Shown here piece after piece: positions 44,577 to 55,333 of a DNA stretch of 64,000 nucleotides. Source of the DNA: Gigaspora rosea (taxonomy: Eukaryota; Glomeromycota; Glomeromycetes; Diversisporales; Gigasporaceae); NCBI GenBank assembly GCA_003550325.1, contig QKWP01000412.1, positions 251,406 through 315,405 of the forward strand. Direction: 5' to 3'. The position numbers were made by a program, and so were the translations under genes. The notes below the pieces were generated by a model. It searched no databases and had not been told where the DNA came from. It saw only the letters and a program-made list of their open reading frames with translations. Every line of letters starts with the position of its first letter. The first letter of the stretch is position 1.

Positions 44577-45727
44577 AATTAATAAAATGTTATATATATC
44601 TGATAAACTGAATTTAGAGATTAACAGTTAATACAACTCGGGGTTTTACAGAAAATTGACCCAAAAAAGAATCATAAATGCATAAGGAACAAGGAACCGG
44701 ATTTTATACATATGTGCGTACGTAAGTTGTAATGGGGTCGGCCTCAAATATATGACCTAAGGATCATGAACCACCAGATCTGGGATTCTTAATATACGAT
44801 CGACATGTGAGATAAATTTTAGGGTAGTATAAAAATGCGTCGTAATGATAAATAATGGTGGTAATGTTTATTCTGCATCAATTTTATGACTTGGAATTTT
44901 CGCTGTAAAAATAGGCTCTGTTGTTAAGATACATATGTACAGTACTCTTATTACACAAAATTTATTTAATATGTGATAATTTGAACATTAGCATCTTATA
45001 CGTACGTACATTATTTTTTAAATAAACTATAAATGAGATCTAACTCTAAATAATTATGTAAATAAAGTAAATAATACAGTAATAGGGGGTTTCAGACCTA
45101 AAGGTTATTTCGAATTAAATTAGTAACGTATTAATATTTTATCTCCTTTTTTATTTTCTGATTTCGAAATTTCAAAACAAATTGATTTTCTAATCTCGAA
45201 ATTTTTATAACATAAATACATATAATTTATTAAATATTTGCTTATTTTTAAACAATTTAATTTTAAACTTCTATTATATCTTTGTCGTATATTAATTTAT
45301 TTATTATTAATTAAAGCTAAGTTGTACACTTTATTATAATTTAAAGTTATATCGTACATTTAAGCTATTTTTTAGGGTTTGTGTACAATAATGTTTAAAG
45401 ACGAACGAAGGTTATATATATAATATTAGTATTCAGGGGTCCTGTACATATGTACGACTTTAGTCGCTCAGCAAATCATAACAAAACACCTAACTTGGAT
45501 TACAAAATTTATTGAAACTGTACGTACAAAGCTTAAATATCTCCTTTAATAGAGAGTTTCTTCGTTATTCGTAGTTTTTTTTTTATAATAATTGGCTCAA
45601 TTCTGGGGAATGAAACCATTTTTGATAAATACAATTTAAATGTAGATGAGATCCCGTTTCAATTTAAGTGAGTTTGAAGTTGTTTGGCCAATTCATCAAA
45701 AAGAAACTTATAACAATCAGCATAAGC
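44577..45727. other. AT-rich spacer
   Basis: No exons were recognised; CGTACGTA-like runs lie near 44709 and 45000. Confidence 0.4.
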
Positions 45728-45962
45728 TGATTTCGAAGAGCTTAATCCCAAGATCGTAGTTCAAATCGAATTAGACCACGTAAACCACTAATTAATCGTA
45801 GCAACTTCTCCGGACCCTATTATTATACAAAAATAGTAAAATATTATGATAGTTAATTATTATTCGATCAAAAAAAAAAATTTAATAAAAACGTAAGCAT
45901 CTATCAGTTGGTTATCCAGGTCACACGACGAGGACGTTGATGCTTAAGTGACCCAAAAAAAA
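45728..45962 (+). mobile_element. Poly-A-tailed repeat copy truncated by the gap
   Basis: It matches the inverse of 7445-7690: 'gatttcgaagagcttaatcc' at the left and 'gatgcttaagtgacccaaaa' at the right edge, where the N gap starts. It contains the internal unit once. The gap very likely begins in the A tail. Confidence 0.65.
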
Positions 45963-46892
45963 NNNNNNNNNNNNNNNNNNNNNNNNNNNNNNNNNNNNNN
46001 NNNNNNNNNNNNNNNNNNNNNNNNNNNNNNNNNNNNNNNNNNNNNNNNNNNNNNNNNNNNNNNNNNNNNNNNNNNNNNNNNNNNNNNNNNNNNNNNNNNN
46101 NNNNNNNNNNNNNNNNNNNNNNNNNNNNNNNNNNNNNNNNNNNNNNNNNNNNNNNNNNNNNNNNNNNNNNNNNNNNNNNNNNNNNNNNNNNNNNNNNNNN
46201 NNNNNNNNNNNNNNNNNNNNNNNNNNNNNNNNNNNNNNNNNNNNNNNNNNNNNNNNNNNNNNNNNNNNNNNNNNNNNNNNNNNNNNNNNNNNNNNNNNNN
46301 NNNNNNNNNNNNNNNNNNNNNNNNNNNNNNNNNNNNNNNNNNNNNNNNNNNNNNNNNNNNNNNNNNNNNNNNNNNNNNNNNNNNNNNNNNNNNNNNNNNN
46401 NNNNNNNNNNNNNNNNNNNNNNNNNNNNNNNNNNNNNNNNNNNNNNNNNNNNNNNNNNNNNNNNNNNNNNNNNNNNNNNNNNNNNNNNNNNNNNNNNNNN
46501 NNNNNNNNNNNNNNNNNNNNNNNNNNNNNNNNNNNNNNNNNNNNNNNNNNNNNNNNNNNNNNNNNNNNNNNNNNNNNNNNNNNNNNNNNNNNNNNNNNNN
46601 NNNNNNNNNNNNNNNNNNNNNNNNNNNNNNNNNNNNNNNNNNNNNNNNNNNNNNNNNNNNNNNNNNNNNNNNNNNNNNNNNNNNNNNNNNNNNNNNNNNN
46701 NNNNNNNNNNNNNNNNNNNNNNNNNNNNNNNNNNNNNNNNNNNNNNNNNNNNNNNNNNNNNNNNNNNNNNNNNNNNNNNNNNNNNNNNNNNNNNNNNNNN
46801 NNNNNNNNNNNNNNNNNNNNNNNNNNNNNNNNNNNNNNNNNNNNNNNNNNNNNNNNNNNNNNNNNNNNNNNNNNNNNNNNNNNNNNNNNNNN
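45963..46892. other. Assembly gap (930 N)
   Basis: The gap is bounded by an A run on the left and a T run on the right (46893-46904), so homopolymers at both edges probably stopped assembly. Confidence 0.99.
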
Positions 46893-49281
46893 TTTTTTTT
46901 TTTTATTCGCAGAAATATTTTTTTTGTAAAGTAAAATTTGGAGGCAAGTTAAATTTTTTTATATGTTAATATATAAAAAAAAATTCAGCTCAAACTTTAT
47001 TGTATTACCTGGGCTGGTAAAGTGAGTTTGCATAAAATAAACTATTATCTTTCCCCAGTTGTTGACGAATTAAAGTCCCTTTAGCGTGGTATAGCACTAA
47101 AAAATTTGATCACATGACCAAAACAAAGCATTTTGATTGGCTGAAATTAAAAAACATATATGTTCACTTTTTTTACGATTTATTAATAAAATTGATAAAA
47201 ATTGGCAATGTTTAAAAGGCTACTGCTCCATCAGTTTGGCTTTAAATTAAAATCTAAACCACAAGTTTTATTCTTTAGAACAAGAAGAACAAATCTTGTG
47301 GATTAGTTTTTTATTTTATAAATTTTTAAAGGAGGAGTAGCATTTTTTGTAAAGCCGATTTTTATGGAGATTTAAAGCTTCCCGCACCATAGTTAGGGTT
47401 AGGGTGAGAACAGCGTAGGGTTAGGGTCGAGTTTATTAGTAAAATTTCACAAGGAACATTTTTTAATTAGGCTGCAGAAGGTGGTTTCCTAATTAAAATT
47501 TAGAGCTATTCGCGTTTTTTTGTAAAAAAGTTGTTTCGCTTCGATTTTTACGTTACACCTGATCCTGAAATTCGATTGGTCAAAATCACGTGGAGAGTAA
47601 AATTTTTTGTGGGAGCGTTTATATGATTGGCTAATAACGGGTTGTAATCACGTAACTTAAATGGGCATGCCCAAAGGGCATGCCTCGACCTAATGGCATG
47701 CCCATATGGGCATGCCAAATTTTTTACCCGTGCCCTGAACCTTACTATTCCTCCATAGATATATCTTTGAACAAATTTATGTAAGTACTGTATCGAGAAT
47801 TCGGATGTCCTTGTATTAGAATTTGTATATCACGACCATCCGAATATTCGATTATCCGAAGTTTATACAAACTAGAGATTGCGCATGTGGGCCTCGCCTC
47901 CCGGGTTCAAATAATTAGATATAGCGGGCGATGTAATAATCAGGGATGGTAAATGACTTGAAATGACCCAAATGACTCAAATGGCAAATGACCAGTCATT
48001 TCACAGCCCAAATGACTTAAGGTCATTTAACTCTAGTTAATTGATAATTTAATACCTTTTAGCCAATCAAAATTATCATTTTTTTTATAACAAACATCGA
48101 TATGTATTAAGTGAGGTTATCTGTCATACGTAATAATTTGCATGTATGTATACTATAATATTTCGTGTAATTAGAATATCCTTTTATTAATGCGTTTTGA
48201 CATTTTATGTGTTTATAAAAAAAAAAAAACCTCGGAAGTATGTAAAATGTCACGCATTGATAAAGTCCCTGAGTACATCTCAACTTTAATTACTTTAAGT
48301 GGTGATCGACGTAGTACAAAGCTCAGAGAATTCAGAAATGGAAATAAGGAGAATTAAGGGAATTCGTAGAATAGTTTCATAGCTAGAATAATTAGAACTC
48401 TTGTAATTTCGTTATATATACAGTATTGATATAACGGGAAGCTTCTCTCTGAAATAGATATCTCAATACTCGAAAGTCTCGTCCACTAATTTTAATCTAA
48501 GACCCTAATCATTCGGACCTAATGATGCAGGAGAATCGTCCCAATGATTGTCGCTGTAAATGAAGAATTTTCCAAAACTTTATTTGATTATGCAAGATTT
48601 CTAAAGGTTCTTAATTTATTTCATGTAATAATAATTATAATGAGTTACGCCATTTTTGCCGTAACTTTATGATGCTACGACAAGTTACGGCAATTCGCTA
48701 CTCGGACCAAGTCTATCCGCGTTTCGATCGACGCCCTCCATTATTAAGGTTTTTTAGTGAGCTGGTTTTTTAGTGTATTTTAGCTGCTAGTTGTGTGACC
48801 CTTGTCGTAACGCCAACTTACGTACGTACATACATACGTAGGTACTTTGTAAATGACATAACATAATCCTTAATGCTAATTACTAAGACGATTACATTAT
48901 TTATGATTTCTTCATCGCATCCCTAGATAATGACTATGGTAACATAAAAATACATAGCGCATTACGTACGTAAGTACAGTACGTACATACAGTATGCACG
49001 TATCAGAGTTGCCGGAGAACGTTGGTGAACTGGTGAAACAAATTACAATAACCGTTGAAAAGTTTTGAAACTTAAAAAAATAGATATACTATATACAGTT
49101 CATGCAACAAAAAGCTAACCCAATATATTTATAGTGACTAAAAGTCTGTGAATTGAAATTCTACTTTTTATAATTAAATTCTGACAATTTTTCATAACAT
49201 TCTTTGAATATTAACTATGTATGCAAATTTTTATTAAATCAAGTTATCATAATAATAGGTTATTCTTTTGTTATTAATTAA
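46893..49281. repeat. Repeat-rich spacer upstream of the histidine kinase
   Basis: It contains a GGGTTAGGGTTAGGGTGAG repeat copy at about 47390-47520. A cluster of GGCATGCCC motifs lies at 47665-47735. A possible hAT end 'cagggatggtaaatgac' with ATGAC subterminal repeats lies at 47941-48025; its partner may be 'gcatccctag' near 48918, without a convincing target duplication. A TACGTACGT-rich stretch covers 48820-49000. No coding exons were found. Confidence 0.5.
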
Positions 49282-49329
49282 ATGGATTCGGTTGTCTTCA
49301 ATAGCTTTGTCATTCATTTTCTAGCCTAT

Positions 49330-52300
49330 ATGTCGTCACCTTTGATTAATGGCGATGATACTGAGAATGAGGAATCAAAATTTATTAATATGGTTTATAA
49401 TTATGATTGGTCTTCAACTTCGCTTGGCCCTATAGACACATGGGATCCTGTTCTCAAAAATGTTACGGTAATCTGCGTTCATATATATCTGTTGTTTTTT
49501 TTTTTAAAAAAAAAAAAAAAATCGTAAACTTTTCAATATAACTCGTAAAAACCACGTGTTTTATGTAGAGTTTAATCCTCAATTCTAAGTTTCCTTTTGC
49601 AATCCTTATCAATCCTCCTGATTGGATACTACTCTACAATAAAGGTAAAACAATTTTAAAGTTTACCTGCCTGATCTGTTCTATTTGATTAGTTTAAATA
49701 TCTAATTTTATTTGCTTATAGCATATGTATCAACATTAAAGGCAAAACATCCGGATGGTTAGCTATATAATGTATTTGGTTATAAATATTACAGTATCGC
49801 CAACTTATCAGTTTCATTAATGTTAAATAGCATTAGGAAAGCGGATTCAAGATTTTTTTCCCGAATATTTTGAAAATCATGCGAAATATAAACTTAATAA
49901 GTAATAATTTTAATGGATATTTTTCATTCATAATATTAAAGTTTTCATAAATTGTAATATATTAGGTTAATAGCAACTGGCAAGAGTGTATATATAAACA
50001 ATGAGACCATATTTACATATGATGGAAGAGATTTACCAACACGGTTCATTTAACCCAGTTTTCAAATCAGGTGGTACAGTTTGTGCTGCAGTTTGTCTGG
50101 TTCAAGACATTATCAAAAGAGTCAAAAACTCTCGAAGATTAAAGACACTTTGTGAATTTGGACATCATATTTCTAGTTAGTGCTCATAAATATAATTTAT
50201 AATTTCGTTTATTATCGTTATGGATATTATGGAATTGTATCTTTAACTACTTGCTTTTTTCATAATATTTCTTGAAGAGGTTAAATCCTTAGAAAGTGCC
50301 TGCCATATTATAACAAAAGTATTAAGTAACAATAAAGATATTCCTTATACATTAAATTTACTTAATCAAACATACACTAAATACTAGCTCTGAATCTCTG
50401 ATTGCCCACCTAATCGCTACGACCTTTGATGATGATGAAAAAGGACGGAATATTCCTGATTACTTACCAGAAACTCACGAAATAATTGACTTAACTAAAG
50501 ATTCTAATAAAAATTACGATGCATATATAGAATTGAAACGAGGTGCTTTTACTCATTCGTTCTTAAAATGTGAATCTTGGCCAATATATCTTGCATTAAA
50601 AGAAAGAAATCATGTAAAAGTTCTTTTAAATGATGAATCACGAGCTATACTCTTATCGATAAAAATTTCACAAACTTTGTCAGTTGTATTAATTTATGGT
50701 ATTAGTCAACTTCACACACTTGATGAAAAGCATATGGAATTTTTACAAGTATGTAATAATAATTCATATGATTAATTTCGTTATGTTTACTGTATTAAAA
50801 ACTACTTATATAAATCTTTATAACTTGCTAGTTAGTCACAAATCAAATAATCGCATTTTTGCAACAAGGGAAGTCAATTGAAGAGGAAAAAGAGTGAATT
50901 AAAATATTGACTGAGTTGAATTACCAAAACATTGTCTTTTTCCAAGGAATTAGTCACAAATTAAAAAGTATTATCATAAAATTTTCTTTAAAAATATGTT
51001 GTATAAATACGCTCATTCTTTTTTTCTAATATTTCAGCACCATTAACTTTAATGATTTCACCACTTGATGACGTAATTAACGCATGTTCGCAAGAATCAT
51101 CAATAATGCCACATCTTCAAATTATACGACGGAACGCTCGTCGATTACTTAAACTCATTAATGCATTATTACAAGTATGTTATCTATTTATATGTACAAA
51201 ATATAGCAATTTTTAATATCTGATAATTATCTTTATTAATAACTACATCTATTTCCTGGAATTATTATACTAAAAATAATTCACTTCTTATATAGTTTTC
51301 TTATATAGAATCTAATCAATTAAAAGCTCATTATCGTGAAATAAATATAGCCAAATTTACTCAAGAGTTGGCCTCAGAATTTAAAAGTATGGCTAAAACA
51401 TTAGGTTTGGATTACAATATTGATATTCCAAATCCAGAAGAATTTAACCATGCAATAGGCGATAAAATTTACTTAGATTATGATATGTATGAAACTATCG
51501 TATTTAATCTTTGTAAGCATTTTCTAAAAAAACATATATTAAAAAAATATGTGCTTAAGAATTCTTTATAAAGCCTATTTATTAAAATGCATGGAAACCA
51601 TTTTTTATTATATTTCTTTTTTAAAGGTTCAAATGCATTCAAGCATACTTGGAACGGACAAATAGACATTCTCTTATATCTTGACTATAAGGAGAATAAA
51701 AAGATGATAGTTCTCGAAGTGTCCGATACAGGTAATAAATATTCTGTGTATTAATATAAAGTTAGCGTCTTCATGACGTTGCAACTTCAAGTGTCCGAAA
51801 ATACAACTTTGGGCATGTGCAAACTTCAGGCACGACATATATGTATACAATAGCTATTGCTATATCCAGATTAACTTTTTATTTAGGTATTGGTATTCCA
51901 GAAATCGCTCTTCCAAATATATTTCAGCGCTTTTATCGTGCAGAATCTAAGGGGGCACGTAGTCACGAAGGTACCGGAATAGGACTCGCTCTTGTCAAAG
52001 AACTTATTACACTTCATGGCGGAGATATCGCTGTATCTTCTGTAGTAAATCAAGGATCAACATTTAAATGTTGGTTTCCAATAGGATGTAACCACCTATT
52101 AACAAATCAAATACACTCGAATAACATGCAAGTTCAACCAAGTCATGATAGGGAATTATACACTAATCGGCAGCTTTATTTGGAAGAAAGTTCTCAATGG
52201 ATAAAAAATAAAGAACCTGAAACTCAAGATGCTATAATGGATCAATTTTCAACCGATAATCAAAACAATGATAATAATAAAATATTAACAGAAAATCATA

Positions 52301-53301
52301 AAAAATATAAGGTCTTAATTGTTGATGATAATAATGATATGAGGTAATATTGTCGCTATTCGATCAACTACAATATTTTTGTAAAATTATTTCTTATTAT
52401 TGACCATATTTATAGAGATTATTTGGCGGATCTATTAAGAGAATTTGACATATATCGTGCTCGTGATGGTCAAGATGCTATACGAGTCTTAAAAATGCTT
52501 AAAAAATCACCTGATTTAATACTTAGTGGTAAGTAATTAATATTTTAATTATTATATGTAATTTTATTATTGGTAATGAATTGTTAATTTGAACTTAATA
52601 GACATCATGATGCCAAATATGGATGGATATGAGTTGTTAGATGTGTTAAGATCTGATATAAAAACTTTAATGATTCCTGTAATTTTGTTGTTAGCAAAAG
52701 CTTGTGATGCTTCTAAAATCAAAGGTAATTTCACCATTAAATTATTTATTTATTTATTATTATTATTATTATGAATTTTTATTTTTTTGCCTATGCGCTA
52801 TATCGCATCCTATATAGGGTTGGGGCACGGCAAATTTTTGGGACATTCCCTCTATAGATATATCATAATTAGCCATAGTAGGCTGTGATTCTAATTGGCC
52901 AATTTGATAATTGACCAATTATATAATAGCTCTATATCACATAATAGGGGCGGTCAAAGGGCATGCCTTATAGGGTATGCCTCTTAACAACCCTAACTCT
53001 ATAAGATCTGGTGTAATGTGAAATCAAAAAATTAATTCGTTAGTTTAAGAATATACTCTATTGAAAATTGCTAACCAATAGAGCCAATGGAATTAGTTAT
53101 TAATTATTAACGAATACATTCGCAAATTATTCTCAATGGAGCAGTCAATGGATAAATGTGCCAACCCTGGGTGTAAGGTGTTTTGCAAAGAGGTTCTAAC
53201 CTAAAATTTTGGGGGAGTTTTTTTTTATTAGAGTACATGAGATGCTTCATAGGCAAAATTTTTCATTATAACCGATTTTTGAACAATCACTTCAAAATCC
53301 A

Positions 53302-53332
<31 letters not shown>

Positions 53333-53763
53333 TTCTTCTTCTTCTTTTTCTTTATTATTATTATCATTATCATTATTATTATTATTATTCTTTATTATTA
53401 TTATTATTATTAATTAATATTATTATTTACTTAATTAGTTTTTTTTTATTCTAAATGCATTTTTAGGTCTGGATAAGGGTGCGGATGACTATTTAGTAAA
53501 ACCATTTTCTTCTCGAGAATTAGTTGCCCGTATTCATGCTAATATTGAGCTCTCACTCCTTCGTCGTAAAATATTCTTTCATCGATATAAGCAAGAAGAT
53601 ACAAAACAATTATTGTTTTCAATAACGAATATGATTACTGGTATTTCCAAATTAGATCTAAATAAAATATTACTATATGTTGCTAGAGAAATATATCGTA
53701 GATTACCATGTGAAAGAATTTCTATTATTCCAAATGAACAATCTAATAATAATAAAATTGTTG
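49330..53763 (+). pseudogene. Hybrid histidine kinase, N-terminal part (PAS-GAF-kinase 1-receiver 1), frame-disrupted
   Basis: Splice-linked exons (49330-49467, 49569-49644, 49722-49757, 49831-49900, 49976-50175, 50278-50748, 50832-50967, 51038-51174, 51296-51512, 51627-51731, 51887-52343, 52416-52528, 52602-52724, 53467-53763) encode a PAS-like sensor ('DWSSTSLGPIDTWDPVLKNV'), a GAF-like region, kinase core 1 (His in 'GISHKLK' joined to 'TPLTLM', N box 'CSNAFKHT', G boxes 'SDTGIGIP' and 'GTGIGLALVKEL') and a receiver (VDDNND; Asp in 'SDIMMPNMDG'; Lys in 'LVKPF'). Such kinases sense signals and pass phosphate to HPt proteins. Breaks: a frame change between about 49995 and 50035, another near 50355, and an in-frame TGA at 50895-50897. 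Everything from 51038 on is open. The Ser/Thr switch of the receiver is Leu ('VILLLAK'). The piece ends at the N join at 53764. An upstream in-frame ATG at 49282 exists, but 49330 fits better. Confidence 0.75.
52725..53466 (+). repeat. Long intron of the histidine kinase with inserted repeat and TTA/TTC microsatellite
   Basis: The 742-bp intron holds a block 'ttgcctatgcgctatatcgc' to 'gtgtaaggtgttttgcaaag' sharing 'tatagatatatc' and GGGCATGCC motifs with 47670-47750, and a long TTA/TTC tract at 53299-53415. The corresponding intron of the second copy (about 54661-55370) has the same block with a different microsatellite length. Confidence 0.65.
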
Positions 53764-53764
53764 N
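53764..53764. other. Single-N contig join inside the kinase gene
   Basis: Left of it the gene has reached the GAF domain after receiver 1. Right of it the sequence jumps back to kinase core 1 (equivalent to 51479). Confidence 0.9.
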
Positions 53765-55271
53765 TATGATATGTATGAAACTATCGTATTTAATCTTTGT
53801 AAGCATTTTCTAAAAAAACATATATTAAAAAAATATGTGCTTAAGAATTCTTTATAAAGCCTATTTATTAAAATGCATGGAAACCATTTTTTATTATATT
53901 TCTTTTTTAAAGGTTCAAATGCATTCAAGCATACTTGGAACGGACAAATAGACATTCTCTTATATCTTGACTATAAGGAGAATAAAAAGATGATAGTTCT
54001 CGAAGTGTCCGATACAGGTAATAAATATTCTGTGTATTAATATAAAGTTAGCGTCTTCATGACGTTGCAACTTCAAGTGTCCGAAAATACAACTTTGGGC
54101 ATGTGCAAACTTCAGGCACGACATATATGTATACAATAGCTATTGCTATATCCAGATTAACTTTTTATTTAGGTATTGGTATTCCAGAAATCGCTCTTCC
54201 AAATATATTTCAGCGCTTTTATCGTGCAGAATCTAAGGGGGCACGTAGTCACGAAGGTACCGGAATAGGACTCGCTCTTGTCAAAGAACTTATTACACTT
54301 CATGGCGGAGATATCGCTGTATCTTCTGTAGTAAATCAAGGATCAACATTTAAATGTTGGTTTCCAATAGGATGTAACCACCTATTAACAAATCAAATAC
54401 ACTCGAATAACATGCAAGTTCAACCAAGTCATGATAGGGAATTATACACTAATCGGCAGCTTTATTTGGAAGAAAGTTCTCAATGGATAAAAAATAAAGA
54501 ACCTGAAACTCAAGATGCTATAATGGATCAATTTTCAACCGATAATCAAAACAATGATAATAATAAAATATTAACAGAAAATCATAAAAAATATAAGGTC
54601 TTAATTGTTGATGATAATAATGATATGAGGTAATATTGTCGCTATTCGATCAACTACAATTTTTTTTTATTTTTTGCCTATGCGTTATATCGCACCTCTA
54701 TATAGGGTTGGGACACGGCAAATTTTTGGGGCATTCCCTCTATAGATATATCATAATTAGCCATAGTAGGCTGTGATTCTAATTGGCCAATTTGATAATT
54801 GACCAATTATATAATAGCTCTATATTACATAATAGGTGCATGATATGTCAATTGGTGCCTGCCTCTTAACCCTGTGCCCAACTCTAACCCTATAAGATCT
54901 GTGAGATCAAAAAATTAATTCGTTAGTTTAAGATTAGTGTGAGGGTCAAAAGAATATACTCTATTGAAAATTGCTAACCAATAGAGCCAATGGAATTAGT
55001 TATCAATTATTAACGAATACATTCGCAAATTATTCTCAATGGAGCAATCAATGGATAAATGTGCCAACCCTGGGTGTAAGGTGTTTTAGCAAAGAGGTTC
55101 TAACCTAAAATTTTGGAGGAGTTTTTTTTTATTAGAGTACATGAGATGCTTCATAGGCAAAATTTTTCATTATAACCGATTTTTGAACAATCACTTCAAA
55201 ATCCAAATATTATTATTATTATTATTATTATTCTCCTTCTTCTTCTTCTTCTTCTTTATTATTATTATTAT

Positions 55272-55333
<62 letters not shown>

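Noticed and set aside
45948..46934. 328-codon frame across the N gap
   Set aside because: It is almost entirely N and carries no coding information.
47941..48926. A fifth complete hAT-like element
   Set aside because: The left end and ATGAC subterminal repeats look right, but the candidate right end gives no matching 8-bp duplication, so it is only noted in the spacer entry.
53183..53413. 76-codon frame rich in Leu, Phe, Ile and Tyr
   Set aside because: It translates the TTA/TTC microsatellite in a kinase intron; the same applies at 55141-55344.
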